Source: Tabrizicola sp.
GTDB taxonomy: Bacteria > Pseudomonadota > Alphaproteobacteria > Rhodobacterales > Rhodobacteraceae
Direction of reading: 5' to 3'
Length of the DNA: 64,000 nucleotides
Assembly: GCF_022842145.1 (NCBI RefSeq)
Contig: NZ_JALHQD010000007.1
Coordinates: forward strand, 20,441-84,440
A program made the translations under genes and the position numbers. Each line of letters begins with the position of its first letter. Within the stretch, counting starts at the first letter, position 1. The notes below the pieces were generated by a model. The model was not told the origin of the DNA. It worked only from the letters and a program-made list of their open reading frames with translations, and made no database searches. Below are positions 1-7,866 of the stretch, in pieces.

Positions 1-328
1 ACAGCCAGAAGCTCACAGGGTTGAAGACGTGGCCGAGAAGGCGCGGCTGGGCGAGGAGGAGGAGACGGTCGTGGGCAAGGTTGTGCTGGGTCAGCACCTC
101 GCGCGCCCAGGCCACTCCGGTGCCCTGGCCGGGCGTGCCGCCGTGGTCAGCGTCGTGGACCGACATCAGGTTGCCGGTGTTCCGCGAGAACAGGGCGGGG
201 CCCTTGGCCTTGGCGGGATCGAGCAGGAGATAGTCCACCGAGTAGCGGAAGGCGTTCTTCACGGCACCCTTGCGGCCGTGGAAGGTCTCTGCCGGAATCC
301 GCTGCACGCTGGCATCAAGGTCGGCCAT
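1..328 (-). CDS. DUF1365 family protein, 3' end outside window
   Basis: Partial gene of about 109 codons visible; it runs off the left edge. The translation contains the family hallmarks ETFHGRKGAVKNAFRY near the N-terminus and HVFNPVSFWL near the window edge, typical of DUF1365 proteins. Its ATG overlaps the stop codon of the FAD oxidoreductase upstream (TGATG), so the two are translationally coupled. DUF1365 genes commonly sit beside a flavin amine oxidase-like gene and fatty-acid cyclopropanation or modification genes. With RpoE next door this suggests a membrane-lipid response to oxidative stress. The biochemical role is not established; the pairing is seen, the lipid role is inferred. 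Confidence 0.85.
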   Translation of the reverse strand, partial: MADLDASVQRIPAETFHGRKGAVKNAFRYSVDYLLLDPAKAKGPALFSRNTGNLMSVHDADHGGTPGQGTGVAWAREVLTQHNLAHDRLLLLAQPRLLGHVFNPVSFWL

Positions 329-1623
329 CAGGCAACCAGCCGGAAAGCGTGCCGCTCGGCCATCGCCTGCACCACGTCGACCGCCGAGGCGAAGCCATCC
401 TCATGGAAACCATTGCGCATCCAGGCGCCGCAGAACCAGGTGTTGTGACTGCCGTTCATCGTGCGGATGCGCGCTTGTGCGGCCAGCGCGGCGAGGTCGA
501 AGACCGGGTGGTGGAAGGTGTTCACGTCATGCACAAGGTCGTCGCGGATCGGGCGGGTGGTGTTCAGGGTGACGAACAGGGGGTCGTCCTGCGGGATCGG
601 CTGCAGGGAGTTCATCCAGTAGGTCAGGTCGATGCGTTCGCCGGGACCCGACTTCGGCTCGACATAGGACCAGGACGACCAGACCTTGCGCGATTTCGGC
701 ATCAGCGAGGCGTCGGAGTGCAGCACGGCCTCGTTCGGCTGGTAGCGGATCGCGGCAAGCGCCGTGGTTTCGGCCGGGGTGCCATCGGCGAGAAGCTTCA
801 GCGTGATGTCGGAATGCGTGGCGAAGACCACGTCATCAAACAGCTCCGGCTCGCAGCCCGTTGCGCGGACGAAGACCGACCCGGCCTCGCGCCGGACGGA
901 AGCAATGGGGGAGGCAGTGCGGATATCGACGCCCTGCGCGGTCATCGCGGCCTGCAGGCGACGCACATACTCCATCGAGCCGCCCTTGACCGTGTACCAC
1001 TGGTGCTGGCCGTCGACGTCCATCAGCGCGTGGTTGCGGAAGAACCGGACCAGCGCCTGGGCCGGGAAGTCGAGGATGCCCGAGGTTGGGGTGGACCAGA
1101 TCGCGCCCGAGAACGGGGTGATGTAGTGGTCGCGGAAATACGACCCGGTGCCGAGACGGGCCAGCAGCTCGCGGATGGTCATGGCGGGGTCGTTGGCCAC
1201 GGCTTCGGCATTGCGGTTGAAGTGCAGGATGTCGGACAGCATCCGCAGGAAGCGCGGGTTCAAGGCGTTCTTCCGCTGCGCAAAGATCGCATCCATCGAC
1301 GCCAGCCCGTATTCCACCGCCCCGCCCCGGATCGACGCCCCGAAGGACATTGAGCTTTCGGTGACGGGGACGTCCAGCTTTTCGAACAGACGCACGAGGT
1401 GGGGGTAGTTCACCCGGTTGAAGACGATGAAGCCCGTGTCGACCGGCTGGTCCTTGCGTTTGCCCGCAATGACGGTGCGGGCATGGCCCCCCAGACGCGG
1501 CTCGGCTTCGAAGAGGACAACGGAGTTGCGGTCGGCCAGCATGTGGGCTGCGGCCATGCCGGAAATGCCCCCCCCGATCACGGCGATGCGGCGGGGGGCG
1601 GAGCCGAACTGTTCGAAAGGCAT
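328..1623 (-). CDS. NAD(P)/FAD-dependent amine oxidase-like oxidoreductase
   Basis: 431 aa. The N-terminal dinucleotide-binding fold is clear (IAVIGGGISGMAAAHMLADR at about residues 13-32, then FEAEPRLGGHART), as in phytoene desaturase/amine oxidase flavoproteins. A C-terminal FAD-closing segment (NTWFCGAWMRNGFHEDGFAS) is also present. Homologues paired with DUF1365 lie next to rpoE-chrR in Rhodobacter and belong to the singlet-oxygen regulon, where lipid modification has been proposed. The gene is divergent from rpoE, with an RpoE-like promoter in front. It is first in the leftward operon and is coupled to the DUF1365 gene by a 1-base overlap. The substrate is unknown; a fatty-acyl chain is the best guess. 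Confidence 0.85.
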   Translation of the reverse strand: MPFEQFGSAPRRIAVIGGGISGMAAAHMLADRNSVVLFEAEPRLGGHARTVIAGKRKDQPVDTGFIVFNRVNYPHLVRLFEKLDVPVTESSMSFGASIRGGAVEYGLASMDAIFAQRKNALNPRFLRMLSDILHFNRNAEAVANDPAMTIRELLARLGTGSYFRDHYITPFSGAIWSTPTSGILDFPAQALVRFFRNHALMDVDGQHQWYTVKGGSMEYVRRLQAAMTAQGVDIRTASPIASVRREAGSVFVRATGCEPELFDDVVFATHSDITLKLLADGTPAETTALAAIRYQPNEAVLHSDASLMPKSRKVWSSWSYVEPKSGPGERIDLTYWMNSLQPIPQDDPLFVTLNTTRPIRDDLVHDVNTFHHPVFDLAALAAQARIRTMNGSHNTWFCGAWMRNGFHEDGFASAVDVVQAMAERHAFRLVA

Positions 1624-1654
1624 TTAAGAGGACTTCCCTGGATTGGTCTTCACA

Positions 1655-1684
1655 TGGTTACGCTACGGGCCCCCGATCGGATCA
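1655..1684 (-). promoter_or_regulatory. RpoE (ECF sigma)-type promoter for the leftward operon
   Basis: On the minus strand TGATCC (1684-1679) is followed by 18 bases and TAACCA (1660-1655), about 30 bases upstream of the ATG at 1623. TGATCC with an 18-base spacer and a TA-rich -10 is the known architecture of R. sphaeroides RpoE promoters. The -35 match is exact; the -10 match is weaker. Confidence 0.55.
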
Positions 1685-1761
1685 CCCCTACCCATGACTT
1701 ACGGGGCCCGGGGAGAGAAAGTTTCCTGTCAGGTTGGCTTACCCTGACAGACGCCAAAAAA

Positions 1762-1781
1762 GTGTCAAACGAAGTTGACAC
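1762..1781. promoter_or_regulatory. Perfect 7-bp inverted repeat containing TGT-N12-ACA
   Basis: GTGTCAA at 1762-1768 and TTGACAC at 1775-1781 form a perfect dyad with a 6-base spacer. The core fits TGT-N12-ACA, the pattern bound by PpsR/CrtJ repressors in purple bacteria. A second dyad, CTGTCAG (1726-1732) with CTGACAG (1744-1750), lies just to the left. Both are between the divergent RpoE-like promoters, so they could let a second regulator control the stress locus. Only the symmetry is seen; the regulator is inferred. Confidence 0.4.
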
Positions 1782-1824
1782 ATTTCCTTGACTTGTTGCC
1801 GGTGTGATCCAATTGCCTGAAAAA

Positions 1825-1854
1825 TGATCCGGCTGCGGGTTGCCCGCGTAGAAG
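1825..1854 (+). promoter_or_regulatory. RpoE autoregulatory promoter of rpoE-chrR
   Basis: TGATCC at 1825-1830, an 18-base spacer and TAGAAG at 1849-1854 reproduce the RpoE promoter layout. Transcription would start near 1860. That falls on or beyond the two upstream ATGs at 1859 and 1862 and supports the ATG at 1886 as the real rpoE start. Another TGATCC at 1805-1810 has no -10 at the right distance. Confidence 0.6.
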
Positions 1855-1885
1855 CAGTATGATGCTTGACGCCAGCAGAGCCGCT

Positions 1886-2509
1886 ATGACGGAACAGACC
1901 ATGCCGCCGGTGCCTTCTGGGCCGGTGACACGAGTCGGTTCGCGGCAGAAGAAGGACGGATCGTTGGCGAAGGCGGAGGACGAGACAGACTGGGCCGGCC
2001 TTCTGTTGAGGGTGCGCGACCATCAGGACAGGGCGGCCTTTGCGGCCTTGTTCCGGCACTTTGCCCCACGGGTAAAGGCCTTCCTGATGAAGTCGGGGGC
2101 TGGGGCCGCTCTGGCCGAGGAATGCGCACAGGACGTCATGGCGACGCTCTGGCAGAAGTCGCATCTTTTCGACCCGACGCGGGCCAGCGTGGCGACCTGG
2201 GTCTATACCATCGCCCGCAACCGGCGGATCGATGCGCTGCGCAAGGCGCGCCGGGCCGAGCCGGAGGAATTGGACTGGGGACCGGAGCCCGAGCCTGACA
2301 TGGCCGAGGTGCTGGAGGCCCAGGAAGAAACGGAACGGCTGGGGCGCGCGTTGGCCGCGTTACCCGCGCCACAAAGGACACTGATCGAACGCGCTTTCTA
2401 TGGCGACCTCTCGCACAGCGAGATCGCCGCCGAGACAGGGCTTCCCTTGGGGACGATCAAATCGCGGATTCGGCTGGCGCTGGACAAGCTGCGCCACCAG
2501 ATGGGTTGA
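1886..2509 (+). CDS. rpoE: ECF sigma factor RpoE (ECF11 type, singlet-oxygen response)
   Basis: 207 aa from ATG 1886; in-frame ATGs at 1859 and 1862 would be upstream of or at the predicted transcript start. Sigma region 2 includes HFAPRVKAFLMKSG, ECAQDVMATLWQK and ASVATWVYTIARNRRIDALR. Region 4 includes LIERAFYGDLSHSEIAAETG and LPLGTIKSRIRLAL. The match to R. sphaeroides RpoE is close through both regions. The protein carries about 30 extra, low-complexity N-terminal residues that may be shorter in vivo. In Rhodobacter this factor directs the transcriptional response to singlet oxygen and is held inactive by ChrR, encoded 16 bases downstream. It probably transcribes itself and the divergent oxidoreductase operon. 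Confidence 0.93.
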   Translation: MTEQTMPPVPSGPVTRVGSRQKKDGSLAKAEDETDWAGLLLRVRDHQDRAAFAALFRHFAPRVKAFLMKSGAGAALAEECAQDVMATLWQKSHLFDPTRASVATWVYTIARNRRIDALRKARRAEPEELDWGPEPEPDMAEVLEAQEETERLGRALAALPAPQRTLIERAFYGDLSHSEIAAETGLPLGTIKSRIRLALDKLRHQMG

Positions 2510-2525
2510 AGGACGAAGTAGGGAC

Positions 2526-3170
2526 ATGACGATACGCCACCATCTCTCGGACCAGCTCTTGATGGGCTACGCGGCCGGCCAGCTGCCCGAGGCTTTCAGC
2601 CTGGTCGTCGCGACGCACGTGTCGCTGTGCGACGAGTGCCGGGCGCGGCTTGGATCATTCGATGCCGTGGGCGGGACGCTTCTGGAGGAAGCGGACGAGA
2701 TCGCAATGGGCGAGGACGCGCTGTCGCGGACGCTGGCCCGGATCGAAGGGCTGCCGCAGGCCACCCGGTCCGAGCCGTTGAAACCGGCGGGCATCTTCCC
2801 GGCTCCCTTGGCCGAGTATATCGGCGGCGACCTGTCGTCGGTGCGCTGGCGCAAGGTCGGCGGCGGGGTTCGTCAGGCGATCCTGCCCACGGGGAAGGAT
2901 GCATCGGCGCGGCTTTTGTACATCCCGGCGGGCAAGGCGGTTCCGGACCACGGTCACCGCGGGATCGAGCTGACGCTGGTCCTGCAGGGCGCCTTTGCCG
3001 ACGCGAACGACCGTTTCGGGCGCGGCGACATCGAGATTGCCGACGAGGACCTTGAGCATACTCCGGTCGCGCTGGCGGGGCAGGACTGCATCTGCTTGGC
3101 GGCGACGGATGCGCCCTTGCGGTTCCGGGGGCTGATCCCCCGGCTGGCGCAGCCGCTGTTGCGGATTTAA
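2526..3170 (+). CDS. chrR: Zinc anti-sigma factor ChrR with C-terminal cupin
   Basis: 214 aa. The N-terminal zinc anti-sigma domain has His6, His31, Cys35 and Cys38 (THVSLCDEC) at the same positions as R. sphaeroides ChrR. The C-terminal cupin domain keeps the metal ligands His142, His144, Glu148 (DHGHRGIE) and His178 (LEHTPV). ChrR binds RpoE through the N-terminal domain, and the cupin domain is needed to respond to singlet oxygen. The gene is 16 bases behind rpoE in one operon. Its stop overlaps the stop of the convergent HutD-like gene by 3 bases. The ATG at 2526 is preferred over longer in-frame versions because the family N-terminus starts there. Confidence 0.95.
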   Translation: MTIRHHLSDQLLMGYAAGQLPEAFSLVVATHVSLCDECRARLGSFDAVGGTLLEEADEIAMGEDALSRTLARIEGLPQATRSEPLKPAGIFPAPLAEYIGGDLSSVRWRKVGGGVRQAILPTGKDASARLLYIPAGKAVPDHGHRGIELTLVLQGAFADANDRFGRGDIEIADEDLEHTPVALAGQDCICLAATDAPLRFRGLIPRLAQPLLRI

Positions 3171-3694
3171 ACGCCGAAGTATCGGACTGCGATCAGGAAC
3201 CCGTCCCCCGAAAGGTGGGCGGGTTCTGTCGTTATCAGAAGGTCGCCGGTTGCCGTGGGCACAGCGTTCACCGTGCAAGGCCCCAGGGCGTAAAGCGCGA
3301 GACTGCCGGCTGCGGGCAGGAACTGGTCTCGCACCACGGACACTTCCGGTCGGGGCAGATGACGCGCGGTCATGACGTTGAAATCGTCGGACGGCTGGCC
3401 GTTGGTGTCAGTCGCCGCCACGGCGACATCGCCGGGAAAGGCCACGGGGACAAGCGGATCGCAGCGAAGATCCAGATTCGGTCCGGTCAGCCGGAATCCC
3501 GCGCCGGTCAGCACTGTCAGGTTCCGCTCGATGCCGGGAAAGAACGAGAATGGTCCATCCTCGACCACCGAGGCGCGGGAGAGGCGGAGGAGCGTTTTGC
3601 CCGCGGGGTCCGTCAGGTGCAGAAGCTCGGTCGTGGTGCCGCGCCCGTTCTTCCAGGGTTGCGTCTGGTAATCGGCGGGGGTGAGGTGGATCAT
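3167..3694 (-). CDS. HutD/Ves family cupin-like protein
   Basis: 175 aa. The N-terminal PWKNGRGTTTELL and the SRASVVEDGPFSFFPGIERN stretch are diagnostic of the HutD/Ves family. It is a small all-beta cupin-like fold found in histidine-utilisation clusters and as the E. coli cold-induced Ves protein; a small-molecule-binding or regulatory role has been proposed but not proved. No hut genes are visible here, so the context gives no substrate. It converges on chrR with overlapping stop codons and lies downstream of rmuC on the same strand, separated by a stem-loop. Confidence 0.85.
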   Translation of the reverse strand: MIHLTPADYQTQPWKNGRGTTTELLHLTDPAGKTLLRLSRASVVEDGPFSFFPGIERNLTVLTGAGFRLTGPNLDLRCDPLVPVAFPGDVAVAATDTNGQPSDDFNVMTARHLPRPEVSVVRDQFLPAAGSLALYALGPCTVNAVPTATGDLLITTEPAHLSGDGFLIAVRYFGV

Positions 3695-3711
3695 CGGCGT
3701 CTCTTCATCGG

Positions 3712-3753
3712 GCGGTGGGCGAACCCGCAGGCGGGACCGCCCACCCTACGGGG
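3712..3753. repeat. REP-like intergenic stem-loop
   Basis: GGTGGGC (3714-3720) pairs with GCCCACC (3739-3745), and an inner CCCG/CGGG pair extends the hairpin. The flank continues CCCTACGGGG, a sequence type often seen in dispersed GTAGGGTGGGC palindromes. It fills the gap between the rmuC stop and the HutD start and may end or insulate rmuC transcription. Only this copy is visible in the window. Confidence 0.45.
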
Positions 3754-3755
3754 CG

Positions 3756-4916
3756 TCACTCGGCGGCGGTGGGGCCGATCACCTTGGCGGGGGTGTCGGG
3801 CGCCAGTTCCTCGAAGTCGAAGTTGTCCAGCCGGCGGGCGCGCTTGCCGGCCTTTTCCGAGGAAATCTTGATGTCCTCGATGTCCTTTGCCGCCTGGCCG
3901 AAGTGGCGGTCCAGACTTTCGACCCTTGTCCCCAGCCGCTCGACGTCGCCGTACAGGAGCGCCAGTTCCTTGCGGATCGCGCCCGCCTGTTCGCGCATCC
4001 TTGCGTCCTTCAGCACCGCGCGCATGGTGTTCAGTGTCGCCATGCAGGTGGTGGGCGAAACGATCCAGACCTTGGCCGAGAACCCCTCGCGCACGAGGTC
4101 GGGGAAGTTGGCGTGAAGCTCGGCATAGACCGCCTCTGAGGGGAGAAACATCAGCGCGCCGTCGGCTGTCTCGCCCTCAAGGATGTATTTGTCACTAATC
4201 GCGCGGATATGGGTGCGGACGGCGGTGCGCATCAGCTGCGCCGCCTCTTGCAGGAGACGCGGGGTGTCAGCACGACGAAGCGCCTCGTAAGCCTCCAGCG
4301 GGAACTTGGCGTCGATCACGATGGGGCCGGGCGGGTTCGGCAGGTGGATCAGGCAGTCCGCCCGCTTGCCGTTCGAAAGGGTGGCCTGCATCGTGTAGGC
4401 GTCTTTCGGCAGGGCCTTCTGCACGATGTCATGCAGCTGGATTTCCCCGAAGGCCCCACGCGTCTGCTTGTTCGACAGGATGTCCTGCAACGACAGGACG
4501 TTGCCCGACAGCTTTTCGATATTGGCCTGCGCCTTGTCGATCGTCTCCAACCTTGTCTGCAACTCGCCCAAGGACCGCGCCGTGCGGGTCGAGGTGCCGT
4601 GCAAGGCTTCGGTCATCTGGCGCTGCACTTCGGCAAGGCGCTGTTCCATCACCTGAAGCATCGCGGTCTGGCTGACCGCCTGGGTTTCGCTGACATGGTG
4701 CAGACCCCCCGACAGCCGTTCCTGCCCGTCGCCCAACTGCTGCAACCGGCTGGAGAGCCAGCCGATTTCCCGCATCAGGGGTTCCGCCGCCGTGGCCGAC
4801 CGGTTGACGCTGCGCAGGATCAGGACAAGGAGCGCGAGCAGGATAAAGGCGACCGCACCGAGAAGCAGGATCTCGGGGTCGTTCCACTGATAGGTCTGGC
4901 CGAACAGCGTGATCAT
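3756..4916 (-). CDS. rmuC: DNA recombination protein RmuC
   Basis: 386 aa from the ATG at 4916, which overlaps the mutL stop codon (ATGA). The N-terminus has one membrane-anchor helix (ILLLGAVAFILLALLVLILR, about residues 15-34). A long coiled coil follows, then the RmuC nuclease-like domain (GAFGEIQLHDIVQKALP, FPLEAYEAL, FLPSEAVYAELHANFPDL). RmuC proteins limit inversions at short repeats and resemble restriction-type nucleases. A longer frame to 4985 would run into mutL and is not needed. The coupling to mutL puts two genome-stability functions in one operon. Confidence 0.93.
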   Translation of the reverse strand: MITLFGQTYQWNDPEILLLGAVAFILLALLVLILRSVNRSATAAEPLMREIGWLSSRLQQLGDGQERLSGGLHHVSETQAVSQTAMLQVMEQRLAEVQRQMTEALHGTSTRTARSLGELQTRLETIDKAQANIEKLSGNVLSLQDILSNKQTRGAFGEIQLHDIVQKALPKDAYTMQATLSNGKRADCLIHLPNPPGPIVIDAKFPLEAYEALRRADTPRLLQEAAQLMRTAVRTHIRAISDKYILEGETADGALMFLPSEAVYAELHANFPDLVREGFSAKVWIVSPTTCMATLNTMRAVLKDARMREQAGAIRKELALLYGDVERLGTRVESLDRHFGQAAKDIEDIKISSEKAGKRARRLDNFDFEELAPDTPAKVIGPTAAE

Positions 4917-6748
4917 CGGCGGCCGAACAGCCGTTCGATGTCGTGGAGGCTGAGTTCCACATAAGTCGGTCGGCCGTGGTTGCACTGGCCGGACAAGGGC
5001 GTCGCCTCCATCTCGCGCAGGAGGGCGTTCATTTCCTCGGGGCGCATCTGGCGGCCGGACCGGACCGAGCCGTGGCAGGCCATGCGGCTGAGGATGCCGT
5101 CGATCTTGGCGCGCACCAGCTGGCTGTCGCCGCTGTCGACGAGTTCATCCAGGATGTCGCGGATCAGGGCCGCGCCGTTGACCGGGCCAAGGATCGCAGG
5201 GGTTTCCCGGATGGCAACGGCATTGCCGCCGAAGGGTTCGATGCCAAGTCCGACTTCGGCCAAGGCCGGGGCCGCATCCAGAAGGCGGGCCGCGTCGGTG
5301 GGAGAGAGTTCCACGATCTCGGGGATCAGCAGAGCCTGGGCGCGGATGCCGGTTTCCGCCTGCTGGCGCTTCAGGCGTTCGTAGACGAGACGTTCGTGCG
5401 CGGCGTGCTGGTCGACAAGGACGATGCCGGTGGCCGTCTGGGCGACGATGTAGTTTTCATGAAGTTGCGCGCGGGCGGCGCCAAGCGGGTGCTCGTCGTG
5501 CAGCTGCGCCTTCTCCTCGCGGGGCGGTGCGAAGGCGGCGGCCTGAGGGGCCTCGGCAAAGCCGGTGAAGGCCTCTGGGGCCTGGAAGGCGAAGGCGCGG
5601 GCAAAGCTGGCGGGGCTGGGGCGATCCATCTGGTAGACGCGCGCCGGTTCGGGGCGGAAGGCGTCCAGTGTGGCAGCCCCGACGGTGGAGGAGGCACGGT
5701 GGCCGGCGCCGGTGAGCGCGGATTTCAGCGCGGTGATGATAAGGCTGCGCGCGGCGTCGGGTTCCCGGAAGCGGACCTCGGCCTTCGCCGGGTGGACGTT
5801 GACGTCAACGCGCTGGGGGTCGGCGATCAGGTTCAGGACGGCAGCCGGGTGGCGGTCGCGGGAGAGGACGTCGAAATAGGCGGCGCGGAGGGCTCCGTAG
5901 AGCATCCGGTCCAGCACGGGGCGGCCATTCACGAAGAGATATTGCTGGGTGGAGGACCCGCGAGAGTAGGTCGGCAGCGCGGCATAGCCTTGCAGCCGCA
6001 GCCCTTCGCGTTCGGCGTCGATGCGCAGGGCGTTGTCGGTGAAATCGCGGCCGATGACGGAGGCAAGGCGGCTTTGCAAAGCGTCGAACAGGTCGCCACT
6101 GGCCGGATCGGCGCGGAAGAGGGTGCGCGCCTCGCCGCCCGTCACGTCGCGCAGGGTGAACCCGACCAGCGGTTCGGCCATCGCCAAGCGGCGGATCACT
6201 TCCGTAACGGCTTGCAACTCGGCCCGGTCCGACCGCAGGAATTTCAGCCGCGCAGGCGTGGCGAAGAACAGGTCGCGGAGTTCGACGACCGTGCCACGGG
6301 TCAGCGCGGCAGGCTTGACCGGGGACATCCGGCTTCCCTCGCAGGCGATCTGCGCGGCTTCGCCCTCGGCCCGGGACGTGATGGTCAGACGGCCCACCGC
6401 ACCCAGGCTGGGCAGCGCCTCTCCCCGGAAGCCGAAGCTGCGGATGTCCAGCAAGTCCGACCCGTCGATCTTGGACGTTGCATGCCGCGACAGGGCCAAG
6501 GGCAGGTCTTCCGGCGTCATGCCGCAGCCGTCGTCCGTCACCCGGATCAGCGTCTTGCCACCATCGGCGATATCGACCTGGATACGCGCGGCACCGGCGT
6601 CCAGGGCGTTCTCGACCAGTTCCTTCACGGCCGAAGCCGGACGTTCCACGACCTCACCCGCCGCAATGCGATTGATCGCGGCCTCGTCCAGTTGCCGGAT
6701 CACCGGACGGCCTTGTGCGCCCGTTATCTTGGGGGTGTGAAGCGTCAT
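4913..6748 (-). CDS. mutL: DNA mismatch repair protein MutL (endonuclease type)
   Basis: 611 aa from ATG 6748; an upstream in-frame ATG at 6811 adds sequence that does not look like MutL. The GHKL ATPase motifs are clear: INRIAAGEVVERPASAVKEL, ENALDAGA, DDGCGM and GFRGEALPSLGAV. The C-terminal dimerisation domain carries DQHAAHERLVYE, which fits the DQHA(X)2E(X)4E metal site, plus ACHGSVRSGR and CNHGRPTYVEL. These are the marks of nicking MutL in bacteria that lack MutH. It acts with MutS in post-replicative repair. Its stop overlaps the rmuC start, so the pair is co-translated. Confidence 0.96.
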   Translation of the reverse strand: MTLHTPKITGAQGRPVIRQLDEAAINRIAAGEVVERPASAVKELVENALDAGAARIQVDIADGGKTLIRVTDDGCGMTPEDLPLALSRHATSKIDGSDLLDIRSFGFRGEALPSLGAVGRLTITSRAEGEAAQIACEGSRMSPVKPAALTRGTVVELRDLFFATPARLKFLRSDRAELQAVTEVIRRLAMAEPLVGFTLRDVTGGEARTLFRADPASGDLFDALQSRLASVIGRDFTDNALRIDAEREGLRLQGYAALPTYSRGSSTQQYLFVNGRPVLDRMLYGALRAAYFDVLSRDRHPAAVLNLIADPQRVDVNVHPAKAEVRFREPDAARSLIITALKSALTGAGHRASSTVGAATLDAFRPEPARVYQMDRPSPASFARAFAFQAPEAFTGFAEAPQAAAFAPPREEKAQLHDEHPLGAARAQLHENYIVAQTATGIVLVDQHAAHERLVYERLKRQQAETGIRAQALLIPEIVELSPTDAARLLDAAPALAEVGLGIEPFGGNAVAIRETPAILGPVNGAALIRDILDELVDSGDSQLVRAKIDGILSRMACHGSVRSGRQMRPEEMNALLREMEATPLSGQCNHGRPTYVELSLHDIERLFGRR

Positions 6749-6887
6749 GCCGCTATCTGTAGCAGGCGCGCATGAGTCGGGGAAGAACGAAACCGGACTG
6801 GCGGCTTCCATCTTGCGCTTTGCGTGGCTTGCGTCATACGGAAGGAAAGACCGGGTTCAGCGTCAGAAGCACCAAAGGGGGACGGAC

Positions 6888-7865
6888 ATGCAGGACATCC
6901 TGGCGCTGGCCAGCGCCAATCTTCTGACGCCGATGATCCTGTGCTTTGCGCTGGGGCTTTTCGCCGCGCTGGCCCGCAGCGAGTTGACGATCCCAGAGGC
7001 GGTGGCGAAGGGGATGTCGATCTACCTTCTATTCTCCATCGGCTTCAAGGGTGGGGTCGCGGTGGCCGACCACGGGCTGGACGCCACGCTGATCGCGGCC
7101 CTGGTGGCCGGGGTGATCCTGTCCTTCATCATTCCCTTCGTGGCCTTTGGCCTTCTGAAAGGGATGACCCGCCTGTCGCCCACCGACGCCGCCGCCGTCG
7201 CTGCGCATTACGGGTCGATCTCGATCGTGACCTTCGTCACCGGGTCCTCGGTCATCCAATCCGCGGGGCTGGTGGCCGAGGGCTACATGGTCGCCGTCGC
7301 CGCCGCGATGGAGGCCCCGGCGATCATCTCGGCGCTGTATCTGGCGTCGCGGTCCGGTGGCCGGGCCGAGAAGATGGACGCCGACCTTTGGCGCGAGATC
7401 CTGCTGAACGGCTCCATCGTCCTTCTGGTCGGGTCCTTCCTGATCGGCCTTGTCACCGGGGACCAGGGCATGCAGCGGATCGAGGCATTCATCGTCGCAC
7501 CCTTCCAGGGGGTGCTGTGCCTGTTCCTTCTGGACATGGGGCTGGTTGCGGGCCGCGGGATGCGCAATGCCAAGGGCGTCCTGACGGCGGGGGTGCTGGG
7601 CTTTGGCCTGCTGATGCCGGTGGTTGGCGCCGCGTTCGGTTTGGCGGCGGGGCTGCTGCTGGGACTGTCGACCGGGGGCGTCGCTCTGATGATGATCCTT
7701 TCGGGGTCCGCGAGCTACATCGCCGTGCCCGCCGCGATGCGGGTGGCTTTGCCGGATGCGAACCCGTCGATCTACCTGACCCTTTCGCTGGGCGTGACTT
7801 TCCCGTTCAATCTGGTGATCGGTATTCCGGCCTGGGTGGCCGTGGCAACGGCAGTGGGGGGCTGA
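6888..7865 (+). CDS. sbtA: SbtA-type sodium-dependent bicarbonate transporter
   Basis: 325 aa from ATG 6888, preceded by a good ribosome site (AAAGGGGGA); the frame is open further upstream but without family sequence. About ten hydrophobic helices are visible. SbtA/DUF897 signatures include YLLFSIGFKGGVAV, AAHYGSISIVTFVTG and CLFLLDMGLVAGRGM. The family imports bicarbonate with sodium at the inner membrane. It is followed after one base by a PII-like gene, the usual SbtA-SbtB pairing. In this heterotroph-like setting it may feed anaplerotic carboxylation or a Calvin cycle encoded elsewhere; neither is shown here. Confidence 0.88.
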   Translation: MQDILALASANLLTPMILCFALGLFAALARSELTIPEAVAKGMSIYLLFSIGFKGGVAVADHGLDATLIAALVAGVILSFIIPFVAFGLLKGMTRLSPTDAAAVAAHYGSISIVTFVTGSSVIQSAGLVAEGYMVAVAAAMEAPAIISALYLASRSGGRAEKMDADLWREILLNGSIVLLVGSFLIGLVTGDQGMQRIEAFIVAPFQGVLCLFLLDMGLVAGRGMRNAKGVLTAGVLGFGLLMPVVGAAFGLAAGLLLGLSTGGVALMMILSGSASYIAVPAAMRVALPDANPSIYLTLSLGVTFPFNLVIGIPAWVAVATAVGG

Positions 7866-7866
7866 C

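Noticed and set aside
1805..1810. A second TGATCC upstream of rpoE as another RpoE promoter
   Set aside because: No TA-rich -10 at an 18-base spacing on the plus strand.
4943..6775. 610-codon frame opposite mutL
   Set aside because: Shadow of mutL; glycine/alanine/arginine-rich with no domain and no ribosome site.
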